Assembly (NCBI RefSeq): GCF_017874715.1
Contig: NZ_JAGGLR010000010.1
Span: 124,001-188,000, forward strand
DNA: 64,000 nt
Source of the DNA: Streptomyces iranensis
GTDB taxonomy: Bacteria; Actinomycetota; Actinomycetes; Streptomycetales; Streptomycetaceae
Direction: 5' to 3'
Positions 34,657 through 42,892 of this stretch are shown in pieces. Made by a program: the position numbers and the translations under genes. The notes beneath the pieces are model-generated. The model saw only the letters and a program-made list of their open reading frames with translations. It was not told where the DNA came from and ran no database searches. Within the stretch, counting starts at the first letter, position 1, and each line of letters begins with the position of its first letter.

Positions 34657-35463
34657 ATGGTGAAAGAGACAGAGGACCCGACAGGTACCGAGACCACCCA
34701 CGAGACCACCCACGACCACGCCCACGACCACGCCCACGAGAGGCCGGCGAGCGCGGGGGCGCGCCGGATCTCGGTCACCGGGGCGCGGATGCTGCGCGAG
34801 GCGTTGCGCCACGGCGGGGACGCCCTGTCCGCGGCGGTGCGGGAGGCCGACGACGGCCTGTTGCTGAGCGCGCTCGACGAGGGGCTGCCCGCCGAGCGGG
34901 CCACCCGCGTCGTGGTCGAGCTGGTGCGCCGCGCACCCGAGCGCGGACCGGAGCTGGCGGACGCGGTCTGCGAGAAGGTGCTGCTCGCCCAGCTCTATCT
35001 CGACCCGCCGCACCGCGCCCCGGGCGGCGCGGGCGGACCGGCCCCGGACCCCGACCGCAGGCTGCGGGTGCGCAACGCGCTGATGCTGTACGAGGGGCTG
35101 GTCCGCCCGTACGCGCGGCGCGGCGCGGTGCCGGAGCTGATGGCCTGCGTCCTGCCCGGCCTGTGGACGGCAGGGGACGGCGCGGGCCGCGAGGTGGTAC
35201 GCCGGATCGTCGGCACCCGGCAGAGCACGGGGTTCGGCGAGAAGGGCTGGAAGGCGCTGTTCGGCGGCGTGGCCGAGGAGTCCCGGGAGCACCGGGAGGC
35301 GGCGGCCCGCGCCGCCCGGCGCGCGGCACGGCGGCGATGGCGGCGCGGGAGCGCCGACGACGGCAGCCGTATCGATCTGAAGCCCGGCCAGCTGTGGGTC
35401 TCGGCCCTGCTGGGGTTCATCGCGGTGGCGCTGGTGCTGATCGTGGTGATCGCGGCCCGCTGA
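34657..35463 (+). CDS. tail-anchored membrane protein, partner of the P-loop protein
   Basis: The 268-residue protein has an acidic Thr/His-rich N-terminus ('TTHETTHDHAHDHAHE'), an alpha-helical middle ('GARMLREALRHGGDALSAAVRE', 'RATRVVVELVRRAPERG'), a very basic segment ('AARAARRAARRRWRRG') and one C-terminal membrane span ('LWVSALLGFIAVALVLIVVIAA') ending two residues later. This predicts a tail-anchored cytosolic protein. GAGGAGA at 34644-34650 is its ribosome-binding site, and the short gap implies a joint product with the upstream gene. The His-rich stretch could bind metal. Family unknown. Confidence 0.65.
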   Translation: MVKETEDPTGTETTHETTHDHAHDHAHERPASAGARRISVTGARMLREALRHGGDALSAAVREADDGLLLSALDEGLPAERATRVVVELVRRAPERGPELADAVCEKVLLAQLYLDPPHRAPGGAGGPAPDPDRRLRVRNALMLYEGLVRPYARRGAVPELMACVLPGLWTAGDGAGREVVRRIVGTRQSTGFGEKGWKALFGGVAEESREHREAAARAARRAARRRWRRGSADDGSRIDLKPGQLWVSALLGFIAVALVLIVVIAAR

Positions 35464-35492
35464 GCGCCCGACGCGGACCGCACCCCGCCCCC

Positions 35493-35890
35493 GCCGACGC
35501 GGACCCGGACCCCGCCGGGGTCGACACGGACCCCGCCCCCGCCGGGGCCGACACAGGTCCCGCCCCCGCCGGGACCTGCCGGTGGGCCGCGATGGTGCTT
35601 CCCGCGCGGCGCGTATTCCCGCCTTCCGGCGCACCGGGCTGCTGGCGGTCTTCCGTTCTCGTGGCGGAATCGTGGTGGTCGACCGGATGCTTGCTCCCTG
35701 CCTGTGGTGGGCCGCGATGGTGCTTCCCGCGCGGCGCGTATTCCCGCCTTCCGGCGCACCGGGCTGCTGGCGGTCTTCCGTTCTCGTGGCGGAATCGTGG
35801 TGGTCGACCGGATGCTTGCTCCCTGCCTGTGGTGGGCCGCGATGGTGCTTGCCGCGTGGCGCGTATTCCCGCCGCCCGGCGCACCGGACC
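35493..35890 (+). repeat. 27-bp and 125-bp tandem repeats, non-coding spacer
   Basis: Between 35514 and 35570 a 27-bp unit starting GCCGGGG/GCCGGGA recurs at 35514, 35541 and 35568. Then a 125-bp unit occurs twice identically (35581-35705 and 35706-35830), with a diverging third partial copy from 35831 to about 35890. Because 125 is not a multiple of 3, no frame is preserved. The whole 35464-36110 spacer otherwise shows no gene. Confidence 0.85.
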
Positions 35891-36110
35891 CTGGCGGGGC
35901 TTCCGCCCCGCGGCGTGGCGGCTCTCCCGCCGCGGCGGGACCAACGGGGACCGCCCGCCGCCCGCTCACCGCCCCCGGCGGCCCGCGTGGCGCCTTCCAC
36001 GCGGCGCGCGCGTTTCCCCCGCCGCTCCGCCGAAGGCGGTCCGCGCGAGAGATCGACAGTTCCGTGGCGCGGAGCGTTCACAATGGGCCGCGAGCGGCGA
36101 AGATGGGGTC

Positions 36111-37340
36111 ATGGGATTCCATGTCGACTCCGAGGCCGGGCGGCTGCGCCGCGTCATACTGCACCGCCCCGACCTGGAGCTCAAGCGGCTCACACCCACC
36201 AACAAGGACGCCCTGCTCTTCGACGACGTCCTGTGGGTGCGCCGTGCCCGCCAGGAGCACGACGGCTTCGCCGATGTGCTGCGGGACCGCGGGGTCGAGG
36301 TGCATCTCTTCGGGGACCTGCTCACCGAGAGCCTGACCCTGCCGGACGCGCGGGCGCTGGTGCTGGACCGGGTCTTCGACGAGAAGGAGTACGGGCCGCT
36401 GGCCACCGACCATCTGCGCGTCGCCTTCGACGAGCTGACCGCTCCGGAGCTGGCCGAGGCGCTGATCGGCGGCATGACCAAGCGGGAGTACCTGGAGCGG
36501 TACCCGGAGCCGATCTCCGTCCGCTTCCACGCCATGGAACCCGATGACTTCCTGGTCAACCCGCTGCCGAACCACCTCTTCACCCGGGACGCCTCGGCGT
36601 GGGTGTACGACGGGGTGTCGATCAACGCGATGCGCTGGCCCGCCCGCTGGCACGAGACGGTGCACTACGAGGCGGTCTACCGCCATCACCCGCTCTTCGC
36701 GAAGGAGGACTTCCACGTCTGGTCGGAGGGCCAGGCCGCGTACCCCTCCACCATCGAGGGCGGCGATGTGCTGGTGCTCGGCAAGGGCGCGGTGCTGATC
36801 GGGATGAGCGAGCGGACCACCCCGCAGGCGGTGGAGATGATCGCCCACCGGCTCTTCGAGGCCGGTTCGGCCCGGACGATCGTGGCGCTCGACATGCCCA
36901 AGGGGCGGGCCTTCATGCACCTGGACACCGTGATGACCATGGTGGACGGGGACACCTTCACCCAGTACGCGGGGCTGGGGATGCTCCGCTCGTACACCAT
37001 CGAGCCGGGCGCGGGCAGCCAGGAACTCAAGGTCACCGACCATCCGCCGGAGCATATGCACCGCGCGATAGCCGCGGCCCTCGGCCTGGACTCCATCCGA
37101 GTGCTCACCGCGACCCAGGACGTCCACGCGGCCGAGCGCGAGCAGTGGGACGACGGCTGCAATGTGCTCGCGGTCGAGCCGGGCGTGGTGGTCGCCTACG
37201 AGCGGAACGCGACGACCAACACCTACCTGCGCAAGTGCGGGATCGAGGTCATCGACATCCCGGGCAGCGAGCTGGGCCGGGGCCGGGGCGGGCCGCGGTG
37301 CATGAGCTGTCCGGTCGAGCGGGACCCGGTGGAGCCGTAG
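36111..37340 (+). CDS. arcA: arginine deiminase
   Basis: The 409-residue guanidino-modifying enzyme hydrolyses L-arginine to citrulline and ammonia. Substrate and catalytic motifs are visible: 'LFTRDASAW', 'EGGDVLVLGKG', 'FMHLDTVMTM' with the catalytic His, and C397 in 'GGPRCMSCP' as nucleophile. Length is normal for ArcA. The ornithine carbamoyltransferase gene follows 186 bases later, giving the first two steps of the arginine deiminase route. Carbamate kinase (arcC) and an arginine/ornithine antiporter are not in the window. Confidence 0.95.
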   Translation: MGFHVDSEAGRLRRVILHRPDLELKRLTPTNKDALLFDDVLWVRRARQEHDGFADVLRDRGVEVHLFGDLLTESLTLPDARALVLDRVFDEKEYGPLATDHLRVAFDELTAPELAEALIGGMTKREYLERYPEPISVRFHAMEPDDFLVNPLPNHLFTRDASAWVYDGVSINAMRWPARWHETVHYEAVYRHHPLFAKEDFHVWSEGQAAYPSTIEGGDVLVLGKGAVLIGMSERTTPQAVEMIAHRLFEAGSARTIVALDMPKGRAFMHLDTVMTMVDGDTFTQYAGLGMLRSYTIEPGAGSQELKVTDHPPEHMHRAIAAALGLDSIRVLTATQDVHAAEREQWDDGCNVLAVEPGVVVAYERNATTNTYLRKCGIEVIDIPGSELGRGRGGPRCMSCPVERDPVEP

Positions 37341-37352
37341 GGTCGAAGTTTC

Positions 37353-37448
37353 GCCTTCGAGCCAGCCGTAGGGCCAGGATTCTCCTTCGAGCCGTAAGGC
37401 CAGGATTCACCTACCCGTCTCCGCATATATGCAGAGCGTCGTATATGC
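37353..37448 (+). promoter_or_regulatory. short direct repeat and candidate ArgR-type site before the OTC gene
   Basis: A segment of about 25 bases (CTTCGAGCC...CCGTA-GGCCAGGATTC) occurs twice in tandem at about 37353-37410. Then GCATATATGC (37423-37432, perfect palindrome) and GTATATGC (37441-37448) lie about 80-100 bases before the OTC start, in markedly AT-rich sequence. The TATGC/GCATA half-sites resemble Streptomyces ArgR boxes as I recall them. This is a suggestion, not a match score. Confidence 0.4.
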
Positions 37449-37526
37449 TTCCATGGTTCCGGGCCGCGGCACCCCGCCGTAGCCGCTGATCCGCCACGTG
37501 TTCGCCGTGACCTAGGAGCCACCCTT

Positions 37527-38531
37527 ATGGCGATTGACCTCACCGGCCGCCACTTCCTCAAGGAGCTGGACTTCACCGCCGACGAGTTCCGCCGCCTGAT
37601 CGACCTGGCCGCCGAGCTGAAGGCGGCCAAGCGCGCGGGGACCGAGGAGCGACGGCTGCGCGGCAGGAACATCGCCCTGATCTTCGAGAAGACCTCCACC
37701 CGTACCCGCTGTGCCTTCGAGGTCGCGGCCGCCGACCAGGGCGCCTCGACGACCTATCTCGATCCGGTCGGCTCCCAGATCGGTCACAAGGAGTCGGTGC
37801 GGGACACCGCGCGGGTGCTCGGCCGGATGTACGACGCGATCGAGTACCGGGGCCATGGCCAGGGCGTCGTCGAGGAGCTCGCCGCCCACGCCGGGGTGCC
37901 CGTCTACAACGGCCTCACCGACGAGTGGCACCCCACCCAGATGCTCGCCGATGTGCTGACCATGAACGAGCACAGCGACAAGCCACTGGATCGGGTCGCC
38001 TACGCCTACCTCGGCGACGCCCGGTACAACATGGGCAACTCCTACCTCGTCACCGGCGCCCTGCTGGGCATGGACGTCCGCATCGTGGCGCCCAGCCTGT
38101 TGTGGCCCGACAACACCATCGTGGAGCTGGCGCGACAGCTCGCCACCGCCTCCGGCGCCCGGATCTCGCTCACCGAGAACGTCGAGGAGGGCGTGCGCGG
38201 CGCGGACTTCGTCGCCACCGATGTGTGGGTGTCCATGGGCGAGCCCAAGGAGGTCTGGGACGAGCGGATAGCGCTGCTCGGGCCGTACGCGGTGACGATG
38301 GATGTGCTGCGCGCCACGGGCAACGACGCGGTGAAGTTCCTGCACTGCCTGCCGGCCTTCCACGACCTGGGCACCGATGTCGGCCGGGAGATCCACGAGC
38401 GGCACGGGCTGACCGAGCTCGAGGTCACGGACGAGGTCTTCGAGTCCGAGCACTCCGTCGTCTTCGACGAGGCGGAGAACCGGATGCACACGATCAAGGC
38501 GGTGCTGGTCGCGACGCTCGGCGCCCGGTAG
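37527..38531 (+). CDS. arcB: ornithine carbamoyltransferase, probably catabolic
   Basis: The 334-residue enzyme carries the carbamoyl-phosphate-binding 'STRTR' (from residue 57), 'GHKESVRDTARVLGRMYDAIEYRG', 'DEWHPTQMLAD' and the ornithine-site 'HCLP' (273-276). It catalyses carbamoyl phosphate + ornithine to citrulline or the reverse. Location after arcA favours the catabolic (phosphorolytic) role, and the long 'YDAIEYRGHGQ' form is typical of ArcB-like enzymes. An anabolic ArgF role cannot be excluded. TAGGAGCCACCC gives a good ribosome-binding site. Confidence 0.93.
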   Translation: MAIDLTGRHFLKELDFTADEFRRLIDLAAELKAAKRAGTEERRLRGRNIALIFEKTSTRTRCAFEVAAADQGASTTYLDPVGSQIGHKESVRDTARVLGRMYDAIEYRGHGQGVVEELAAHAGVPVYNGLTDEWHPTQMLADVLTMNEHSDKPLDRVAYAYLGDARYNMGNSYLVTGALLGMDVRIVAPSLLWPDNTIVELARQLATASGARISLTENVEEGVRGADFVATDVWVSMGEPKEVWDERIALLGPYAVTMDVLRATGNDAVKFLHCLPAFHDLGTDVGREIHERHGLTELEVTDEVFESEHSVVFDEAENRMHTIKAVLVATLGAR

Positions 38532-38591
38532 CGCTCGGCGGGCGGTCCTCCGCCGTCGGTGGGCGGTCCTCGGCCGTCCTACGGGCGGCCC

Positions 38592-39149
38592 TCAGTCCTC
38601 CGTGGGCGGGAGGACGAACCAGACGGCCTTGCCGTAGGGGGTCGGCCGGTAGCCCGCGTCGGCGCTGAGGGTCCGGATCAGCAGCAGACCGCGTCCGCCC
38701 TCGGCGAGGCCGTCGGGTCTCTTGGGCCCCTCGGGGCGCCCCAGCGAGTCCAGCCCGCCGGGCGGATTCGGGTCCTGGTCGTGCACCTCGACCTGCCAGT
38801 CCCCGGTCGGCACCAGCTCCACCACCAGCTCTATCGGCTCGTCACCGGTCGTGTGCCGCACCGCGTTGGCCACCAGCTCGGCCGTCAGCAGCTCCGCCGT
38901 GTCGCCGTCCACGGGCGCCCCGATGTCGGCCAGGGTGTTCCGGATCAGCGCACGCGCCAGCGGTACGGCGGCCGTCGTGTGCGGCAGGGCGAAGCGCCAG
39001 GTGGCGGCGTGGGAGGGATCGGGCACGGAAGGCGTCCAGTCGGTCGGCGTGAAGCGGAGTACCGCAGCCCTTGACGGTATGAAGCGGACGATAGTTCCGG
39101 AAGGGGCTGTGGGCCACTCTTGACGGGACCTAGGGACCGAAAGGCGCAT
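38592..39149 (-). CDS. ATP-binding regulatory protein (RsbW-like HATPase)
   Basis: The 185-residue protein has a GHKL ATPase domain of the anti-sigma-factor kinase type: 'AELLTAELVANAVRHTTGDEP' (N-box), 'VEVHDQDPNPP' (G1) and 'GGRGLLLIRTLSADAGY' (G2). Such short proteins are abundant in Streptomyces as free-standing anti-sigma or signalling kinases; the partner is unknown. The start is uncertain, and a GTG at 39026 would remove about 40 residues of weakly conserved N-terminus. It converges with arcB. Confidence 0.8.
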   Translation of the reverse strand: MRLSVPRSRQEWPTAPSGTIVRFIPSRAAVLRFTPTDWTPSVPDPSHAATWRFALPHTTAAVPLARALIRNTLADIGAPVDGDTAELLTAELVANAVRHTTGDEPIELVVELVPTGDWQVEVHDQDPNPPGGLDSLGRPEGPKRPDGLAEGGRGLLLIRTLSADAGYRPTPYGKAVWFVLPPTED

Positions 39150-39203
39150 TCACGCTATACGAGGCAAATAGGCGGATCGGTTCCGACGACTCCAGTGAGG
39201 GCT

Positions 39204-40148
39204 TCAGGCGCGCGCCGCCCATGCCCCTTCGGTGAGTCCGAGCAGCCGCTCGACCGTGGCGGCGTCCGGCAGCGGGCCGTGATCCCCGGTCACCCTGAGC
39301 GCGGACCCGGCCGTGATGTGGCCGAGTCGCAGCGCCGAGGTCAGGGCCCCGCCGCGCAGCAGCCCCGCCAGGAAACCGGCGGCGAAGGCGTCCCCCGCGC
39401 CGACCGGCTCCACCACCTCCGTGTGCGGGGCGGGCACCGTGACCTCCGGCCCGTCGCCGAAGGCGGTCGCCTCCCGCCCGCCGTCCTTGACGACGAGCAG
39501 CCGCGGACGCGGCAGCAGCTCGCGTACGCCGCCCGCGTCGAGGTCCGCGCCCCACAGGTGCTGCGCCTCGTCGAGGCCGACGAAGACGATGTCGGCGCGG
39601 TCGGCCAGGTCGCGCAGGACCGTGGCGGCCGTGCCGTCCGGCCACAGCGCGGGGCGGTGGTTGACGTCGAAGCTGATGGCGTGGGCGCGGTCGGCCCGAG
39701 GGGTCGCGAGCGCCCGTTCCACCAGGGCGCGGCAGGACGCGGAGAGCGCGGGCGTCACGCCCGTGAGGTGCACGAGGGCCGCCGACCCGAGCCGCGGATC
39801 GTCCAGGAGCTCGGGTCCCAGCGCCGAGGCCGCCGAACCGCGCCGGTAGTAGTGGACGCGGGTGCCCGTGGGGCCGGGGTCCTTCACCAGCAGGCCCGTC
39901 GGCCGGTGCGGGTCGGAGCGTACGCCCGAGACGTCGACGTTCGCCGCGGCGACGGCGGTACGCACCCGCCGGCCGAACGGGTCGTCGCCGAGGGCCGAGA
40001 GCCATACGGCGGAAACGCCCAGGTCCGCGAGGTACATCGCCACGTTGGACTCCGCGCCCGCCACGGAGAGCCGCAGGCTCTCGCCGGTGTCCAGCGACGC
40101 GGGCGGTTCCGGGGCGAGGGCGGCCATCGTCTCGCCGACGCAGACCAC
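39204..40148 (-). CDS. PfkB-family sugar kinase, probable 2-keto-3-deoxygalactonate/gluconate kinase
   Basis: The 314-residue ribokinase-family enzyme has 'VAGAESNVAMYLADLG' (PfkB signature 1 region), 'SFDVNHRPALWP', and the C-terminal 'EPVGAGDAFAAGFLAGLL' with the catalytic Asp. In the oxidative galactose route this kinase phosphorylates 2-keto-3-deoxygalactonate. It is the last gene of the galactoside island, behind dgoD, aldolase and lactonase genes. The GTG start at 40148 gives the family-like 'VVCVGETMAAL' opening, but no strong ribosome-binding site is visible. It lies 320 bases after the lactonase gene, so it may have its own promoter. Confidence 0.8.
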   Translation of the reverse strand: MVCVGETMAALAPEPPASLDTGESLRLSVAGAESNVAMYLADLGVSAVWLSALGDDPFGRRVRTAVAAANVDVSGVRSDPHRPTGLLVKDPGPTGTRVHYYRRGSAASALGPELLDDPRLGSAALVHLTGVTPALSASCRALVERALATPRADRAHAISFDVNHRPALWPDGTAATVLRDLADRADIVFVGLDEAQHLWGADLDAGGVRELLPRPRLLVVKDGGREATAFGDGPEVTVPAPHTEVVEPVGAGDAFAAGFLAGLLRGGALTSALRLGHITAGSALRVTGDHGPLPDAATVERLLGLTEGAWAARA

Positions 40149-40468
40149 GCTGCCGTCGGCGGGAGGCCAGGACGCGGCGGTCCGCGATTCCGCGCCACCA
40201 GCGACCGGCCGCCCCCCGGTTGGCCGTGACGCGGCCGCCGGTGCCGCCCCATCGTCACCGGCCACCACGCTCGGCGCGGGTGGGCGCGCTCGGCTAAGCG
40301 CTCCGCTGGAAGTGCCGCGATGCGTCGTCGGCCGTCCGCGGCGCCGTCGTGGCTGGTCGCGCCCCGCGGCGGAGCCGCATGTCGATACGGCCCCGCGCCC
40401 CTGCGGGGCGCTGCCGAACCGTAGCGGACTTCGCCCGAACCGCTCAGTGCCCACGGCACGCGACCCGC
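40149..40468. other. 320-bp spacer with Streptomyces-type intergenic repeat
   Basis: No gene is seen. The segment about 40350-40440 contains CGTGGCTGGTCGCG and CGCGCCCCTGCGGGGCGC, which I recall as a widespread Streptomyces intergenic repeat able to fold as a hairpin. It may stop or attenuate the galactoside operon before the kinase gene. Confidence 0.45.
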
Positions 40469-41413
40469 TCACCACCGGCCCCGATCGGCCCGGCCCCGAT
40501 CGGCCCGGCCCCGATCGGCCCGGCCCCCGATCGGCCCGGCCGCCGGGCGGTACTCCGCCGCTGGTGGTCCCGGCACTTCCACCCGGACCGAGAACAGGGC
40601 GCCGTCGTACGGGCCCGGTGCCGCGAGGCCCACTGTGGCCGTCGTGATGTGCAGGACGTCCCCCTGGAGACACACCCCGGCGGGCTGGCTCGCGGGCAGC
40701 CGCACGGTGCGTTCCAGCGTGCCGTCCGGCAGGTGACGGCGTACCGTCCCTGTCCCCCAGACCGCCATCCACACCGCGCCCTCGTCGTCGACGGCCATCC
40801 CGTCCGGGCTGCCGTCGTCGACCGTGAGATACGTCGTCGGCGAGCCGAGCGTGCCCGTCGCCGGGTCGACCGGGTAACGGCGGACGACACCGCGGGCGCT
40901 GTCGGCCAGGTACATGGTGCGTCCGTCGGCGGTGAACGCGGGCCCGTTCGGAATGGTGATGTCCGCCAGCACCCGCACCACCGTGCCGTCGTGGTCCACC
41001 CGGTAGAGGGAGCCCGCGTCCTCGTCGGCGTCGTAGGCCATGCTGCCCGCCCAGAACCTGCCGGACGGGTCGGCGGTGCCGTCGTTCATGCGCCGGGCGG
41101 GGCGGGCATCCGCCTCGGGCCGCGCCAGCCAGGTGGCGGCGGCGTCGGGGCCGAGCAGACAGATCCCGGTGCCCGCGGCGGCGATCCAGGTGCCGGGCCG
41201 GCCCGCGACGGGCGCCACCGCGCCCAGCGGGACGGGCAGCTCGGCCAGCGTCTCCAGGGGCGCGGTGGGGTCTTCGGGGGCCGTCAGCAGATGGCCCTCG
41301 AGGATGTCGACGAGCACGAGGGCTTTGCCGGTCCAGCGGATGCCCTCGCCCAGGCCGAGCCGGTCGGGGCGGGTGGGGCGGATGGGGCGGATGGGGCGCG
41401 GGTCCTCGATCAC
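40469..41413 (-). CDS. SMP-30/gluconolactonase-family sugar lactonase
   Basis: This 314-residue six-bladed beta-propeller has the SMP-30 landmarks 'GEGIRW', 'RMNDGTADPSGRFWAGSM', 'TIPNGPAFTADGRTMYLADS' and 'DDGSPDGMAVDDEGAVWMA', including the Asn and Asp metal ligands. In this operon it should open galactono-lactone to galactonate between the sugar dehydrogenase and DgoD. The GTG start overlaps the aldolase stop. The C-terminus ends in a repetitive 'GRADR' tail encoded by a 15-bp DNA repeat, probably not part of the fold. Confidence 0.88.
   Translation of the reverse strand: MIEDPRPIRPIRPTRPDRLGLGEGIRWTGKALVLVDILEGHLLTAPEDPTAPLETLAELPVPLGAVAPVAGRPGTWIAAAGTGICLLGPDAAATWLARPEADARPARRMNDGTADPSGRFWAGSMAYDADEDAGSLYRVDHDGTVVRVLADITIPNGPAFTADGRTMYLADSARGVVRRYPVDPATGTLGSPTTYLTVDDGSPDGMAVDDEGAVWMAVWGTGTVRRHLPDGTLERTVRLPASQPAGVCLQGDVLHITTATVGLAAPGPYDGALFSVRVEVPGPPAAEYRPAAGPIGGRADRGRADRGRADRGRW
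40481..40541. repeat. 15-bp tandem repeat at the 3' end of the lactonase gene
   Basis: The unit CCGATCGGCCCGGCC starts at 40481, 40496, 40511 and 40527 (one extra base before the last). It encodes the GRADR-rich C-terminal tail of the lactonase and each unit contains CGATCG. Confidence 0.85.
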
Positions 41414-42045
41414 CGGGTGGCCTCCTGGACCGCGGTGCGGAAGGCGCGGGCGCGGGCGCGCAGGGCGTCCGCGCCGCCGCCGCCGTCGGCGGCGTCGCCG
41501 ACGAGGGGCGAGCCGACGCCGACGGCGGTCGCCCCGGCGGCGAGGTAGGCGCGGGCCGCGGCCTCGTCGACGCCGCCGACCGGTACGAACACCTCGTACG
41601 GGAACGGTCCCCGCAGCGCCTCGAGATAGCCGGGCCCGCCCGCCTGGGCGGCCGGGAAGATCTTCAACGCCTCGGCGCCGAGCGCGCGTGCGCCGATGAC
41701 CTCGGTCGGGGTCATGACACCGGCCAGCACCGGGAGGCCCAGTTCGCGCGCGGTGGACATCCCCTCGCCCAGGCCGGGGGTGACGGCGAAGTCGGCGCCC
41801 GCCCGGTGGGCGGCGCGGGCGTCGTCGGCGGTGAGCACGGTGCCCGCGCCGAGGGGGCGGCCGGGGCCGAGGGCCTCGCGGGCCCGCTCGATGACGGTCA
41901 GGGCGTCCTCGCCGGTCAGCGACACCTCGATCAGTTCGATGCCCTCGTCGGCCAGGGTCAGTACGGTGCGCAGCGCGGCCTCGGGGTCGCTGCCGCGCAC
42001 GATGGCGACCAGCCGATGGGCGGCCAGGGCGGCTCGCAGGTCCAC
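41410..42045 (-). CDS. dgoA: KDPG/KDPGal aldolase
   Basis: The 211-residue class I aldolase has 'HRLVAIVRGSDPEAAL', 'LIEVSLTGEDAL', 'GAGTVLTADDA', 'FAVTPGL' and the Schiff-base lysine in 'EALKIFPA'. It splits 2-keto-3-deoxy-6-phosphogalactonate (or the gluconate isomer) to pyruvate and glyceraldehyde 3-phosphate. Adjacency to dgoD argues for the galactonate version. It starts with GTG after AGGAGTTCC. Its stop overlaps the lactonase GTG. Confidence 0.9.
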   Translation of the reverse strand: MDLRAALAAHRLVAIVRGSDPEAALRTVLTLADEGIELIEVSLTGEDALTVIERAREALGPGRPLGAGTVLTADDARAAHRAGADFAVTPGLGEGMSTARELGLPVLAGVMTPTEVIGARALGAEALKIFPAAQAGGPGYLEALRGPFPYEVFVPVGGVDEAAARAYLAAGATAVGVGSPLVGDAADGGGGADALRARARAFRTAVQEATR

Positions 42046-42075
42046 GGGCGGAACTCCTCGTAGGGTGGGGCGGGT

Positions 42076-42888
42076 TCAGGGGCAGTGGCAGGTCGCGGTC
42101 AGCGTGAGCCGCCAGCGGACCTCGCCCGAGGCGGGGACCAGCGCGGCGTCGCCGGGACCCGCGTCGGCGAGGTCGAAGGCGCGGCCGAGCATCGGCTCGA
42201 CCCCTGTGCTGCGGTACGGGCTCTCGGCGGGGAATCCGCCGAGGTTGCGCCACACGGCGACGGACAGCGGCTGCCCGTCGTCGGCCTCGAGCGCGAGGGC
42301 CAGGCATCGCGTGCCGTCGTGGACACATGCGCGCGGGGTGTCCACGACCGCGCCGACCGCGGTGCCGTCGTCCGGCCCGAACCGGTCGAGGGCCGGGCCC
42401 AGGGGTGCGGGCCAGTCGCCCTCGACCCACGGCGCCCCGGCCGGCCAGGGCCGGTCCAGCAGTGGCGCGGCCTCCGGGAAGAGCCGGGTGCGCGCCCCCT
42501 CGCGCAGCCGCAGGGTCGCGCGCGGGGTCAGGTCGAGCAGGGCGTGGGCGGCCCAGATGAAGCGGAAGCCCGGATCGGCGCGGAGGACGTAGCCGGCCTC
42601 GGCGCCGTCGGGCGTAGCGCGGATCGTGCGCGTCAGCGCGAACCGGTCGCAGCGCACGGTGTCCGCGTCCCCCTCGCGCCGCCACGGGCGCGACCAGGCG
42701 TCACCGTGGTCGGGGGTGCCGCGGACGGTGGGGACGCACTCCTCCAGGCCGCCCGCGTCCACGAAGGCGTCCCCGGGCGACGCCCGCTCCCGCTCCGGCG
42801 CCGGGCGGTGCCAGAGCCATTCGTGTCCGTCCGCGCGGAGCGAGGTCCAGCGGCCGCCGTGCGCGGAGTCGGTGACGATCTCCAGCAC
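42076..42888 (-). CDS. aldose 1-epimerase-like protein
   Basis: The 270-residue beta-sandwich protein has mutarotase-family features: 'GGRWTSLRADGHEWLWHRP', 'GGLEECVPTVRG' and a late 'GVEPMLGRAFDLADAG'. It would supply the beta-anomer for the galactose dehydrogenase or act on another sugar of the operon; active-site residues are not all recognisable. The GTG start at 42888 lies 4 bases after the dgoD stop. Confidence 0.72.
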   Translation of the reverse strand: MLEIVTDSAHGGRWTSLRADGHEWLWHRPAPERERASPGDAFVDAGGLEECVPTVRGTPDHGDAWSRPWRREGDADTVRCDRFALTRTIRATPDGAEAGYVLRADPGFRFIWAAHALLDLTPRATLRLREGARTRLFPEAAPLLDRPWPAGAPWVEGDWPAPLGPALDRFGPDDGTAVGAVVDTPRACVHDGTRCLALALEADDGQPLSVAVWRNLGGFPAESPYRSTGVEPMLGRAFDLADAGPGDAALVPASGEVRWRLTLTATCHCP

Positions 42889-42892
42889 GCCG

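Noticed and set aside
35581..35890. Possible CRISPR array
   Set aside because: Units are adjacent without unique spacers, are 125 bp long, and no cas genes are present.
34414..36081. Minus-strand frames across the 125-bp repeats that look like repeat proteins
   Set aside because: The 125-bp period shifts frame each copy, so no protein repeat is preserved; the translations are low-complexity shadow products.
34482..36110. Long plus-strand frame leading into arcA
   Set aside because: It crosses a real membrane-protein gene in another frame and the tandem repeats; arginine deiminase homology begins only at 36111.
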